Source: an uncultured Collinsella sp.
GTDB taxonomy: Bacteria > Actinomycetota > Coriobacteriia > Coriobacteriales > Coriobacteriaceae
Reading direction: 5' to 3'
Assembly: GCA_959020715.1 (NCBI GenBank)
Contig: CAUESV010000009.1
Span: forward strand, 19,779 to 83,778
DNA length: 64,000 nt
Positions 50,776 through 59,151 of the stretch are shown one piece after another (the first letter of the stretch is position 1; the number at the start of each line of letters is the position of its first letter). Position numbers and translations under genes: made by a program. The notes below the pieces were generated by a model. It was not told the origin of the DNA. It made no database searches and saw only the letters and a program-made list of their open reading frames with translations.

Positions 50776-51963
50776 ATGACCGAGCTCCAAGAACTCCGTC
50801 GCTATCGGCGCGACTTGCACAGGATCCCGGAGCTCGACTTCGATCTTCCGCAGACTATCGCCTATATCGAGGGCGTGTTGGCGCCGCTTGCCTGCGAGGT
50901 GATCCATCCGTGCTCCAGCTGCGTTTGCGCTTTCTTTGACGCTGGCGTTGGTGCCGCGTGTGCCACAGCGATTCGTGCCGACATGGATGCACTGCCCATT
51001 GCCGAGGCCACAGGCGCGACCTTCGCCTCGTCTCATCCCGGCAAGATGCACGCTTGCGGGCACGATGGGCACATGGCCATGGCACTTGCCGCCGCGACGT
51101 ATGTCGACCGTACGATTCGCGAGCAGCCGGGCACCATTAAGCGTAACGTGCTCTTTGTGTTTCAGCCGGCCGAGGAGACGACTGGTGGTGCCAAGACGGT
51201 ATGCGAGAGCGGTGTGTTCGAGCGCTACGGGGTCGACCGCATCTTTGGCTTTCACGTGTGGCCCGACCTTCCTGCCGGCACGTTGGCGAGCTGTCCCGGT
51301 CCGCTGCTGGCGCGTTCGAGCGAGACGCATGTGCACATTCACGGGACGAGCATCCATATCGCCAAGACCTATGGGGTTCCGGTCGAGGAATCGCACGATA
51401 CGGCGCTGGCGGCTGCCAAATTCTTGGTTGCCGAGCGCGAGCTGATGGACGAGTTGGGTGTCGATGAACCCTGCATTGGTAAGTTCGGCCTGCTGCAGGC
51501 CGGTACCGTCTGCAATGCGGTGGCGGGGGAGGCCCACGTGGCCGGCAGCCTGCGTGTGTTTACGGACGACATGTTCGACCGCGCGCGCGAGGGCGTGCGC
51601 CGTGTACTCGACGAGGCATGCGCTGCAACGGGCTGCACGTACGATCTCGACTTTGCCGAGGGCTATCCGCCGGTCGACAACGACCCTGAGTTGTTTGCCT
51701 GTGTCGCGCCTGCCTTGCCCGGGCTGCAGCTTGTGGAGGAGCCGCTGTTAATTGCCGAGGACTTTGCTTTCTATCAGCGCCATCTGCCGGGCGTGTTCTT
51801 CTTGCTGGGCACGGGCGTGCCAGAGGCGCAAGAAAACCCGATCGACGCAGACGGCTGCCCAGCTTATGCGATGAGCGCCCTTCACACTGACGCCATGCTC
51901 TTTGACGAGGAAATTTTGCTCAAGGGCCTCGATGTCTACAAACGATTGCTTTCGCTTGACTAA
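50776..51963 (+). CDS. M20 family amidohydrolase, probable N-acetyl-LL-diaminopimelate deacetylase
   Basis: 395 residues from the ATG after AAAGGAAC. M20D landmarks: RRDLHRIPELDFDLPQT, AIRADMDALPIAE, HACGHDGHMAMAL, QPAEETTGGAK with the catalytic Glu, and the C-terminal SALHTDAM His. The dimerisation domain lies in the middle. It is divergent from the riboswitch-controlled lysine operon, which uses the acetylated branch (dapH) and lacks a deacetylase. So the most likely substrate is N-acetyl-LL-DAP, although M20D enzymes also include aminoacylases and hippuricases. Confidence 0.85.
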   Translation: MTELQELRRYRRDLHRIPELDFDLPQTIAYIEGVLAPLACEVIHPCSSCVCAFFDAGVGAACATAIRADMDALPIAEATGATFASSHPGKMHACGHDGHMAMALAAATYVDRTIREQPGTIKRNVLFVFQPAEETTGGAKTVCESGVFERYGVDRIFGFHVWPDLPAGTLASCPGPLLARSSETHVHIHGTSIHIAKTYGVPVEESHDTALAAAKFLVAERELMDELGVDEPCIGKFGLLQAGTVCNAVAGEAHVAGSLRVFTDDMFDRAREGVRRVLDEACAATGCTYDLDFAEGYPPVDNDPELFACVAPALPGLQLVEEPLLIAEDFAFYQRHLPGVFFLLGTGVPEAQENPIDADGCPAYAMSALHTDAMLFDEEILLKGLDVYKRLLSLD

Positions 51964-51977
51964 GGCCTGAAGGACTA

Positions 51978-52054
51978 TTTGTTCTAGAAAACACGAACAA
52001 ACGTACGATATAATAGAGATGTAAGTCTATAGAAACGTTTGACGTTACTAACGT
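51978..52054 (+). promoter_or_regulatory. Promoter and palindromic operators of the higBA operon
   Basis: TTTGTTC-N10-GAACAAA (51978-52001) precedes a perfect TATAAT (52009-52014). A second palindrome, ACGTTA-C-TAACGT (52042-52054), lies just before the toxin start. HigA-type antitoxins bind such sites for autorepression. No clear -35 is seen. Confidence 0.6.
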
Positions 52055-52065
52055 AAGGCGATACT

Positions 52066-52347
52066 ATGATTGCATCGTATAAAGATAAGGATACCGAACG
52101 CTTTGCCATGGGTGTGCGGGTCAGGAGGTTCGTGCCCTTTGAGCGCGTTGCGTTGAGGAAGATTCGCCAACTGCAGGTTTGTGCTTCGCTTGATGATCTT
52201 CGCGTTCCACCGGGCAACCGCCTGGAAGCTTTGAAGGGCGATCGTGCCGGGCAATATAGCATCCGTGTTAACGAGCGCTATCGGGTCTGTTTTGAGTGGA
52301 GACAGGAGATGGCTTGGAATGTCGAAATCGTCGATTATCACAAGTGA
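52066..52347 (+). CDS. HigB-like RelE/ParE superfamily toxin
   Basis: 93 residues. The fold signature is visible in VALRKIRQLQVCASLDDLRVPPGNRLEALKGDRAGQYSIRVNERYRVCFEW, the core of HigB ribosome-dependent mRNA interferases, with Arg/Tyr residues in the NERYRVCF strand. It is encoded before its antitoxin, the order typical for higBA. It cleaves mRNA at the ribosomal A site when free. Confidence 0.92.
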   Translation: MIASYKDKDTERFAMGVRVRRFVPFERVALRKIRQLQVCASLDDLRVPPGNRLEALKGDRAGQYSIRVNERYRVCFEWRQEMAWNVEIVDYHK

Positions 52348-52660
52348 TGAGACCTCGGCCGATTTGCTGTCGCCGGTGACTCCTGGCGAGCTTCTCAAAG
52401 AGGAGTTTCTTGTTCCCATGGGCATTTCTCAATATCGCCTTGCGAAAGAGACCGGGATTCCGGCTCAGCGTATCGGACAGATTGTCTTGGGAAAACGTCG
52501 CGTGACGGCCGACACCGACCTCCGTCTTTGCCGTTATTTTGGCCTGACGGATGGTTATTGGCTGCGCGCACAGATGGCGTTTGACCTTGAGGCCGAGAAA
52601 AGGCGGATCGAACCGGAACTCGATAAGATCGTTCCTGTTCAGCAGGCCATCGCACTGTAG
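52319..52660 (+). CDS. HigA-like antitoxin (HTH)
   Basis: 113 residues; its start overlaps the toxin gene by 29 nt, with AGGAG upstream. After VTPGELLKEEFLVPMGISQYRLAKETGIPAQRIGQIVLGKRRVTADTDLRL comes FGLTDGYWLRAQ. This is the XRE-type helix-turn-helix of HigA/VapI antitoxins. It neutralises the toxin and represses the operon through the upstream palindromes. Confidence 0.93.
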   Translation: MSKSSIITSDETSADLLSPVTPGELLKEEFLVPMGISQYRLAKETGIPAQRIGQIVLGKRRVTADTDLRLCRYFGLTDGYWLRAQMAFDLEAEKRRIEPELDKIVPVQQAIAL

Positions 52661-52689
52661 TGCTCAGAGATGATGGGGGTGGCGCGGCG

Positions 52690-53013
52690 ATGAAGCGACG
52701 CCGACAGTCTGCCGTATATAGTCCGGGTGGATGTGGGTGCGGCTTGCTGCTGCTTCCGGTCATCGCTGTGAGCATTGGCGTGATGTTTGCGCTTGCTGGG
52801 CTTGCCGCGGCGGCGCTCGTGCTGTTTATCACTGCCATCGGCGTGACGATTTGGCTCTGCCGCAATCGCGAGCAACGCCGTGCCGACGGTAAAACCAATG
52901 TCGGCTGGGTCGTCTTTCTGATCATGGTGTACCCGATGAGTGTCAGCTACCTTGTTTTCTTTGTCCTGTTGATGATCAGTGCTTTTACCGGGGAATCCGT
53001 CACGGTGGGTTGA
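52690..53013 (+). CDS. Small integral membrane protein
   Basis: 107 residues from an ATG behind GGGGGTGG; an earlier start at 52660 is possible. Basic N-terminus (MKRRRQ), a CGCG motif, then three hydrophobic helices (GLLLLPVIAVSIGVMFALAGL, LVLFITAIGVTIWLC, and a C-terminal one). Positive residues between helices 2 and 3 give an orientation. No family recognised. It may be co-transcribed with higBA. Confidence 0.65.
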   Translation: MKRRRQSAVYSPGGCGCGLLLLPVIAVSIGVMFALAGLAAAALVLFITAIGVTIWLCRNREQRRADGKTNVGWVVFLIMVYPMSVSYLVFFVLLMISAFTGESVTVG

Positions 53014-53118
53014 TCACTGCTGGCAGACGGTCGCGCAAAGTGCGTTTGCTCGGCGTTTGGATAACTGCATTGGCCGTTTACCGCAACCTTAGCTCTCAGC
53101 TAATGAATTCAAGTTCAA

Positions 53119-53170
53119 TCCTTCCTACGATGTGCTGTGTGCCGGCACGGTAGCCGGATCGTAGGAAGGA
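53119..53170 (+). promoter_or_regulatory. Long perfect hairpin that encloses the SD of the FxLYD gene
   Basis: TCCTTCCTACGAT (53119-53131) and ATCGTAGGAAGGA (53158-53170) are perfectly complementary over 13 bp. An inner GTGCCGGCAC palindrome lies between them. The right arm contains the SD AGGAAGGA, 6 nt before the ATG. Folding would hide the SD, so regulated opening (small molecule, temperature, sRNA or upstream translation) may be needed. Confidence 0.7.
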
Positions 53171-53176
53171 TGAATA

Positions 53177-53620
53177 ATGGCAAAAGAGGGAAAGAAGCCG
53201 ATCGGCAAGATTGTCCTAGGCATCATCGTGGTGCTGGTTATTGTCGGTGCCGTGGGCTCTATGGGCGGCAACTCAACCGATTCGTCTGCGAGCGATTCGG
53301 CAAAACCTGCCGAGACGACACAGCAGGCTGAGGAGCAAAAAGAACCGCAAGAACCGTATACCATTGCTGACGAGGCTGAAGACACTTCCAATCAGTTTAC
53401 CTATAAGATCACGGGCACGCTGACCAATAACACGGACAAGGAAAAGAGCTACATTCAGATTGAATATGTTCTGTATGATGCCGATGGCAATCAGGTTGGA
53501 ACGGCTCTTGCAAACACCAATCATCTGAAGGCGGGCGGCTCCTGGAAGTTTGAGGCGCTGGGTACGGTGTCTCCCGACCAGGTTGCTAGCTGGGAGCGTT
53601 CGGACGTAAGCGGTTTCTAG
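53177..53620 (+). CDS. Membrane-anchored FxLYD-domain protein
   Basis: 147 residues. Residues 10-28 are a single transmembrane or uncleaved signal helix (KIVLGIIVVLVIVGAVGSM). A Ser/Glu/Gln-rich linker (30-60) leads to an extracellular beta-sandwich with ITGTLTNNTDKEKSYIQIEYVLYDADGNQVG, the FxLYD pattern (IEYVLYDADG). Such proteins are surface-exposed and of unknown function. The SD lies in a strong hairpin. Confidence 0.85.
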   Translation: MAKEGKKPIGKIVLGIIVVLVIVGAVGSMGGNSTDSSASDSAKPAETTQQAEEQKEPQEPYTIADEAEDTSNQFTYKITGTLTNNTDKEKSYIQIEYVLYDADGNQVGTALANTNHLKAGGSWKFEALGTVSPDQVASWERSDVSGF

Positions 53621-53652
53621 CATGTTGCATGCACTGGGGGAGGTGAGGTCGT

Positions 53653-54075
53653 ATGCCCGATAAAAAGCTGACTGACGAGTTACTCAATGAGCTTCTCGAC
53701 GCGCCAAACATCGATGGCTATATCAAGGAGCACGACTTTGCCACCCCGTCGCTTTCGGACTACCTGAAGCAACTGCTGCAGGAAAAGGGCTTGGAGCGCT
53801 CGCGCGTGGTTCGTATGGCCGATCTCAATGAGACCTTTGGCTATCAGATTTTTACCGGTGCGCGCCACCCAAGCCGTAATAAGGTGCTGCAGATTGCCTT
53901 TGCGATGGCGTTGACGCTCAAGGAGACCAACCGCGCTCTGACAGCTGCCGGGGTAAGCGTCCTTAACTGCAAGGACCGTCGCGATGCGATTGTCATCTTT
54001 TGTATCGATCGCGGCTGCAGTCTGCAAAAGGTCAACGAGGAGCTGTATCGCTTTGGCGAGGAGACGGTGAGTTAG
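53653..54075 (+). CDS. HTH protein associated with Ser/Thr kinase
   Basis: 140 residues with SD GGGAGGTGAGG. An XRE-like helix-turn-helix is suggested by LSDYLKQLLQEKGLERSRVVRMADLNETFGYQIFTGARHPSRNKVLQIAFAMAL. The C-terminal RDAIVIFCIDRGCSLQKVNEELY is shared by a Gram-positive family usually encoded next to a protein kinase, as here. It may be a DNA-binding substrate or regulator of the kinase. Confidence 0.82.
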   Translation: MPDKKLTDELLNELLDAPNIDGYIKEHDFATPSLSDYLKQLLQEKGLERSRVVRMADLNETFGYQIFTGARHPSRNKVLQIAFAMALTLKETNRALTAAGVSVLNCKDRRDAIVIFCIDRGCSLQKVNEELYRFGEETVS

Positions 54076-54173
54076 CGGCTGATATCTGAGCTGTCGGAGC
54101 TGCCGAACAACGATGCAAACGAACGGGGCGCGGATGCCATGGGGTGTCTGCGCCCTGCGCTATGATGGAGGCT

Positions 54174-55553
54174 ATGGATAATCAGACCCCAACATATTCC
54201 GATGATGAGCTGACCGCAGCGCTTGCCGAGCACCTGGCGTCGCTCGATCGTGACGACAGCTATCGCGTGGAGCGTGTACTTAAGCGCTCGTCCGTTGAAG
54301 CAACCGAGCTCGTGTACTTTGAAGGAACCGGCGGTGGCTCGCTCGGCCCCTTTGTCCGCAAACGCATCGATGCTTCGGCTCAAATCGGCGGGGCATACGA
54401 GCGTCTGTTTGCCGCTCAGCGGGCAGGCAGGCGTTTTGAGCACCTGCCCAGAATCGTCGATTGTCGTCGTGTGGGCGACGAGCTCAACGTGGTTATGGAA
54501 TACATCGAAGGGGAGACGTTCGGGGCGCTGGTGGACCGTCTGGGAGCCACCCCCGATTATGCGCGTGAATTGTATCCTGCCCTATGCGATGCCGTGGGCG
54601 AGCTCCACGCCGGTTTTGCAATGGCGGGGGAGACTTCGGCGCCGGTGATCCATCGCGACCTCAAGCCGTCGAATATCATCGTGACAGGTGCCAACTATAC
54701 GCCTGATGACGGCCTGACGTTTTCATCGCTGGTGATTATCGACTTGGGGATCGCGCGCGTATGGCGCGATGGCGCCGATGCCGATACCGTCAAGTTTGGG
54801 ACACGGCCCTATGCGCCGCCCGAGCAGTATGGGTTTGGGCAGACGAGCGTGCGAAGCGACGTCTACGCACTTGGTGCCCTGTTGTTCTTCTGCTTGACGG
54901 GAGTCGATCCTAAACCAGGGCTCGACATGCGCGAGCAATGCGAGGCTCGCGACATTCCCACTCCACTTGCCGATGCCGTCTGCATGTCGATGGCGCTCGA
55001 CCCGGCCAAGCGTTTTGCGAGTTCGGAAGCGTTGGGACGGGCGACGCGCGCGGCATACGATCTGAGTCGCCCCGTGCGGCCTCCTGCGCCTGCGCCTGTC
55101 CGTTCTCCGGCCTCGGAGACGGTGCTGACGCCCCAAGGGCTCCAGAACCCTGCAGGGCTTCCTAGGCCTGCCGCCTCCGCTGCATGCGGTCTGCTCTCTC
55201 GCGTTCCGGAGTCTCTGGGGCGCATTTGGAATACGCTCGTCTGCTTCTCGATGCTTGTGTTCTTTGCCGGAAGTCACTTTGCCGTCTTTCACCCCACGGG
55301 AGCAAACCAAAGCTACCCGACGTGGCTTCTCGTAATCGAGTATTTTTTCTTTGTCGATGGCCTTATGGTGCTTATGCATTTTGCGCTGCTCGATAAGCGC
55401 CGTCTTCGTCGGCGATTCGCACTGCTCGACAGCTATCGCGGCAAGAAACTCGCGAAACTCTGGCTCAAGGCATTGGGTGTGCTGCTCCTATGCATGATCG
55501 TCATAGTCGCGGTTGCCAATGCGACCGGCGTCGTCGATACCTCCGCTACCTAA
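54174..55553 (+). CDS. Membrane-anchored eukaryotic-like Ser/Thr protein kinase
   Basis: 459 residues from the ATG after TGGAGGC. Kinase motifs: Lys in FVRKRID (about residue 61), the hinge VVMEYIEGE, catalytic loop HRDLKPSNI, metal site DLGIAR (DLG in place of DFG) and YAPPEQYG for APE. No glycine-rich P-loop of standard form is visible. After residue 300 comes a Pro-rich linker and three hydrophobic helices, so the kinase domain faces the cytoplasm. No PASTA domain. The HTH gene upstream is a likely partner. Confidence 0.9.
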   Translation: MDNQTPTYSDDELTAALAEHLASLDRDDSYRVERVLKRSSVEATELVYFEGTGGGSLGPFVRKRIDASAQIGGAYERLFAAQRAGRRFEHLPRIVDCRRVGDELNVVMEYIEGETFGALVDRLGATPDYARELYPALCDAVGELHAGFAMAGETSAPVIHRDLKPSNIIVTGANYTPDDGLTFSSLVIIDLGIARVWRDGADADTVKFGTRPYAPPEQYGFGQTSVRSDVYALGALLFFCLTGVDPKPGLDMREQCEARDIPTPLADAVCMSMALDPAKRFASSEALGRATRAAYDLSRPVRPPAPAPVRSPASETVLTPQGLQNPAGLPRPAASAACGLLSRVPESLGRIWNTLVCFSMLVFFAGSHFAVFHPTGANQSYPTWLLVIEYFFFVDGLMVLMHFALLDKRRLRRRFALLDSYRGKKLAKLWLKALGVLLLCMIVIVAVANATGVVDTSAT

Positions 55554-55556
55554 AAG

Positions 55557-55582
55557 AAAAGGGCCCCGTTGGGGCCCTTTGC
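55557..55582. terminator. Bidirectional terminator between kinase and cell-wall hydrolase genes
   Basis: AAAGGGCCCC and GGGGCCCTTT around GTT, with A-rich and T-rich flanks. Confidence 0.85.
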
Positions 55583-55590
55583 AGTTGCAC

Positions 55591-56724
55591 TTAGATGCGG
55601 TTCATCTGAGCGGCGACTTTGTTGTACCAGTCCTGCCACGTGGGCGGGCAGTACTTTTTGGCCGCTGCCGGGGTAAGGGTGGAGCCGTAGTTGGCGCCCA
55701 GATAGGCAACGTGAGCGGAGATGCCCTCGCTCCAGCTGCCAAAGCTGCGCCAACCGCCGCCACGGGCGCTCCAGCCCCAGGCGTTGTAAGAATTGGCGCA
55801 ATAAGCACCCTTGGTGCTCTCGATGCAGGCGATGGCGGGGGACCAACGGGGGTCGACACCGGTATTCCAAGCGGCGACGGCAAAGTTATAGCCCTGGCCT
55901 GCCATGGGGGAGCCGGCGAGATAATTGTCGATGCGGCTCGTCCACTCATTGATGAACGAATCGTAATCGGAGCTACCGGTATTGGCGTTGTTCACCGTGG
56001 TGTCGATGGTGGTGTTGGTGTTGGTGGCCTGGCTGCTGGAATTGCTGCCGCTTACGCCCTCGCCCGAGAGCTTCTCGGCGGCAGCGGCCTTATCGGCCTC
56101 AAGCTTGGCAAGCTCGGCGGCATTTTCCTGCTCGGCTTTTGCCTGTGCCTCGCTGCGAAGCTGCTGGGCCTGCGCCAGCGCATCCTCGGCGTTTTTCTGC
56201 TCCGCCTCAAGCTGAGACTTGGCCTGCTGGAGCTCGGCCTTGTTCTGCTCGAGTTCGGTTTGCATGTTATTGAGCTCTTCGATCTCGTCGACGCTCGAGC
56301 TCGTGATCTGGTTGGTGTATTTGCAGGTCGTGATGAACTCACCCAGGCTCTGCGCGTTGACCAGGAAGCTCACGATGGGATTGGTGCCCTTCTGATACTT
56401 GTACAGATCGCGCATGGCGGAGCTTGCCTTGGCCTGCTGCTCGGGAAGCTTAGCCTCGATTTCCTCGATGCTTGCCTCATTGGAGTCAATCTGCTTTTGC
56501 AGGTCATCGAGCTTGGTGCGGGCGTCGTTGTAGGCGCTCGTGGCGGCTTCGATCTTCTGCTGGGCTGCGGAAAGCTGGTCCTGCGTTGCCTGCGAGGCGG
56601 CATACGCCGCAACGGGGGAGAGCATCGGCGTGGCCGTCAGCGCAACGGCGAGCGCGGCGCTCGTGATGATACGAGCCGGCTTCGACGCAACGAGCGCTGC
56701 GGTGCGATGATTCGAATGCTGCAT
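55591..56724 (-). CDS. Secreted coiled-coil cell-wall hydrolase (PcsB/CwlO-like N-terminus, lysozyme-like C-terminus)
   Basis: 377 residues from the ATG after GAGGGA. Signal peptide: basic start, hydrophobic IITSAALAVALTA, cleavage near AAYAAS (about residue 43). Residues 45-220 form a long Ala/Gln/Glu coiled coil as in PcsB/CwlO, where FtsEX opens the coil to activate the enzyme. A Ser/Thr/Asn linker follows. The C-terminal 110 residues (GVDPRWSPAIACIESTKGAYC, YNAWGWSARGGGWRSFGSW) look like a glucosaminidase/lysozyme fold with a Glu in CIES. It probably cleaves peptidoglycan during division. Confidence 0.85.
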   Translation of the reverse strand: MQHSNHRTAALVASKPARIITSAALAVALTATPMLSPVAAYAASQATQDQLSAAQQKIEAATSAYNDARTKLDDLQKQIDSNEASIEEIEAKLPEQQAKASSAMRDLYKYQKGTNPIVSFLVNAQSLGEFITTCKYTNQITSSSVDEIEELNNMQTELEQNKAELQQAKSQLEAEQKNAEDALAQAQQLRSEAQAKAEQENAAELAKLEADKAAAAEKLSGEGVSGSNSSSQATNTNTTIDTTVNNANTGSSDYDSFINEWTSRIDNYLAGSPMAGQGYNFAVAAWNTGVDPRWSPAIACIESTKGAYCANSYNAWGWSARGGGWRSFGSWSEGISAHVAYLGANYGSTLTPAAAKKYCPPTWQDWYNKVAAQMNRI

Positions 56725-56794
56725 CCAGTCCCTCTGCAATCAATCGTAGGTTATGGTTCGAACGGTATTCTACTACTGCTTTCGACCTCAACTT

Positions 56795-56809
56795 GAACCT
56801 TAAAGGTTC
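56795..56809. promoter_or_regulatory. Palindrome upstream of the cell-wall hydrolase gene
   Basis: GAACCTT-A-AAGGTTC is a perfect 7-bp inverted repeat, downstream of a minus-strand TTGACC (56820-56815). It may be an operator. Confidence 0.4.
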
Positions 56810-56957
56810 CAAAGGGTCAAGCTGAACTTGAGGCTTTGGCTTTGACCTGCAGTTATGATGAATTGTTGAGAAACCATAGAGTTCAACTTTAACGTTATGG
56901 GGCCTGTTTGAGAGGAGTTCTGGGCCGTAAAAGCTATCTCAACGTGGGGTTTTACAA

Positions 56958-57590
56958 CTACAGGGTTCCTTCGCGACGAGCCTGCTCCACCTCTTTGAGT
57001 GCGTCGGCGGGAGCGAAGGAACAGGTGCCGTCGCCGAGCTTGACCACCTGGATGTCGTCACCGGCATGGACCTCTCCGCCCTTTAGCACCACGCCAAAAA
57101 CGCCCTCGTGGGGAAAGATGCAGTCGCCGGCGAGATAGTAGATGGCACAGCGTGTGTGGCAGACCTTGCCGATCTGACTGATTTCGACAAGCACCTCGCT
57201 GCCAAGCTTGAGCTGCGTGCCCAAGGGGAGCGAGAGCAGGTTGATGCCCCGGGTTGTGAAGTTCTCTCCAAAGTCACCCTCGTGTACGTCGAGCCCGCGT
57301 GCCTGCGCCGTCTGGATGGACTCCGCGGCTAAAAAAGAGACCTGGCGGTGCCAATGTCCGGCGTGCGCATCGGTAGCGAGGCCAAATTGCTCGATGACGG
57401 TGTCGCGTCCATCGGCGACGGGCGACTTGCGAGTGCCTTTGTGCTCCGACGTGTTGATTGAGACGATACGAGCGGGCCCGTTGTAAGCATCGTTTGCGGT
57501 GCGTAGGGGAGCTGCCGTCCGGGCACGATCCGCAAGTTCGCGCTTGGCGGCGTCAATGATGGGGTTGTTGATCGGATGAGCCTGGGGCAC
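56958..57590 (-). CDS. MOSC-domain protein
   Basis: 210 residues from a GTG after AAAGGTG. The MOSC beta-barrel is recognised by GPARIVSINTSEHKGTRK, DAHAGHWHRQVSFLAAESI, GDFGENFTTRGINLLSLPLGTQLKLG and the conserved Cys in GKVCHTRCAIYYLAGDC. MOSC proteins bind molybdenum cofactor or handle sulfur transfer (as in MOCO sulfurase, YiiM). No other molybdenum gene is close. Confidence 0.92.
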   Translation of the reverse strand: MPQAHPINNPIIDAAKRELADRARTAAPLRTANDAYNGPARIVSINTSEHKGTRKSPVADGRDTVIEQFGLATDAHAGHWHRQVSFLAAESIQTAQARGLDVHEGDFGENFTTRGINLLSLPLGTQLKLGSEVLVEISQIGKVCHTRCAIYYLAGDCIFPHEGVFGVVLKGGEVHAGDDIQVVKLGDGTCSFAPADALKEVEQARREGTL

Positions 57591-57810
57591 GGTGCACCTT
57601 TCGACGGGGCGGGCAACATGTTGAATCCTACAACAACGGTAGGTTCATTGCCCGTTGTCGTACACCGGTGATCGCCGCCTTCGTGCTGGACGATTACGTC
57701 GATTGCCATAGATACGGTGGAGCTTTGGGCGCCGGCGGCTTGGCACGCTAAAATAAATCAGTTGCGCAAAGACCGCCCGTTGTGTGGGCAGTTCATGATA
57801 GGAAGTTTCC

Positions 57811-59067
57811 ATGGCATTGCAATTTACAGAGCGCGAGTTCATTCCTGTGCTGCTCGGTGGCGACATCAACGCCTATTCGGTGGCGCGCGCCTTCTACGAG
57901 GAGTACCAGGTCAAGAGCCTGGTCTTTGGCAAGTATCAGACGGGTCCCGCGTACCGCAGCCAGATTATCGACTACACGCCCAACGTGGATATCGACACCA
58001 TGCCCGTGATGCTCAAAACCGTCAACGGCATTGCCCAAGCGCATGCCGACAAGACGATTGTCCTTGTGGGCTGTGGCGACAACTATGTTGCCCTCGTGGC
58101 TCAGGCCAAGGATGCCCATGAGTTGGCGGATAACATCGTCGCGCCTTACGCTCCCTATAGCATGCTCGAGCAGTGCCAGAAGAAGGAGATCTTCTACGAG
58201 CTGTGCGAGAAGCATGGCGTGCCTTATCCGCATACCTTTACCTTCACCATGGCGATGCTGAACGACCAAGGCGAGGCACCTGCCGAGGTGCTCGATCAGA
58301 TCGATTTTCCCTACCCGATGATTCTGAAGCCTTCTGACGGCATCATGTGGTGGCAGCACGAGTTCGAGGGCCAGAAGAAGGCCTATGAGATTGCCGACCG
58401 CGCCGAGCTGGAACAGGTCATTCGCGATTCGTATGCCAGCGGCTACACCGACGACCTGATCTTGCAGGATCGCGTGCCCGGCAACGACGAGTACATGCGC
58501 GTGCTCACCAGTTATTCCGACCGCAACGGCAAGGTGCGCATGATGTGCCTGGGTCACGTGCTGCTCGAGGAGCATCAGCCCCACGGTGTCGGCAACCATG
58601 CCTGTATCATTACCGAGCCCAACGACGAGCTCATGGGCGGCGTGCGCAAGTTGCTCGAGGACCTTCACTTTGTGGGCTATTCCAACTTTGACGTTAAGTA
58701 CGACGAGCGCGACGGCTCGTTTAAGTTCTTCGATTTCAACACGCGCCAGGGCCGCAGTAACTACTACGTCACTAACAGTGGCTTTAACGTTGCCAAGTAT
58801 GTGGTGGACGAGTATGTGTTCAACCGTCCATTTGAGCCGGAGTTTGTGACGGCGCAGGACGAGGCGCTGTGGATGGTCGTTCCCATGGGCGTCGTCGACA
58901 AGTACGTCAAGGATCCCGAGTTGCGCGCGAAGGTGCATCGCCTGGACAAGGAGGGCAAGGGCGCCGACCCTTCGTTTATGAAGGGCGACTTTGTCTTTAA
59001 CCGCTGGCTGCGCATGTGGCACACCAAGCTGCGCCACTTTAAGCTGTTCAAGACGTATTACAAGTAG
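57811..59067 (+). CDS. ATP-grasp carboxylate-amine ligase (D-aspartate ligase-like)
   Basis: 418 residues with SD ATAGGAAG. The N-terminal pre-ATP-grasp domain (PVLLGGDINAYSVARAFYEEY) is followed by an ATP-grasp core with PYPMILKPSDGIMWW, LILQDRVPGNDEYMRVLT and FDFNTRQGRSNYY as nucleotide and metal segments. It resembles ligases that add D-Asp or other D-amino acids to peptidoglycan precursors (Enterococcus Asl-fm type). The next gene encodes an Asp/Glu racemase, which supports formation of a D-amino-acid cross-bridge. As I recall, Collinsella peptidoglycan contains aspartate in the cross-link, which would agree. Confidence 0.78.
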   Translation: MALQFTEREFIPVLLGGDINAYSVARAFYEEYQVKSLVFGKYQTGPAYRSQIIDYTPNVDIDTMPVMLKTVNGIAQAHADKTIVLVGCGDNYVALVAQAKDAHELADNIVAPYAPYSMLEQCQKKEIFYELCEKHGVPYPHTFTFTMAMLNDQGEAPAEVLDQIDFPYPMILKPSDGIMWWQHEFEGQKKAYEIADRAELEQVIRDSYASGYTDDLILQDRVPGNDEYMRVLTSYSDRNGKVRMMCLGHVLLEEHQPHGVGNHACIITEPNDELMGGVRKLLEDLHFVGYSNFDVKYDERDGSFKFFDFNTRQGRSNYYVTNSGFNVAKYVVDEYVFNRPFEPEFVTAQDEALWMVVPMGVVDKYVKDPELRAKVHRLDKEGKGADPSFMKGDFVFNRWLRMWHTKLRHFKLFKTYYK

Positions 59068-59151
59068 ATGAGTGCGGCGCCCGTCCGGTTTACATCGGGC
59101 GGGCGCGGGTATGATACGCGCAATTGCGCAAGCGTCACCAAGGAGGCGGCG

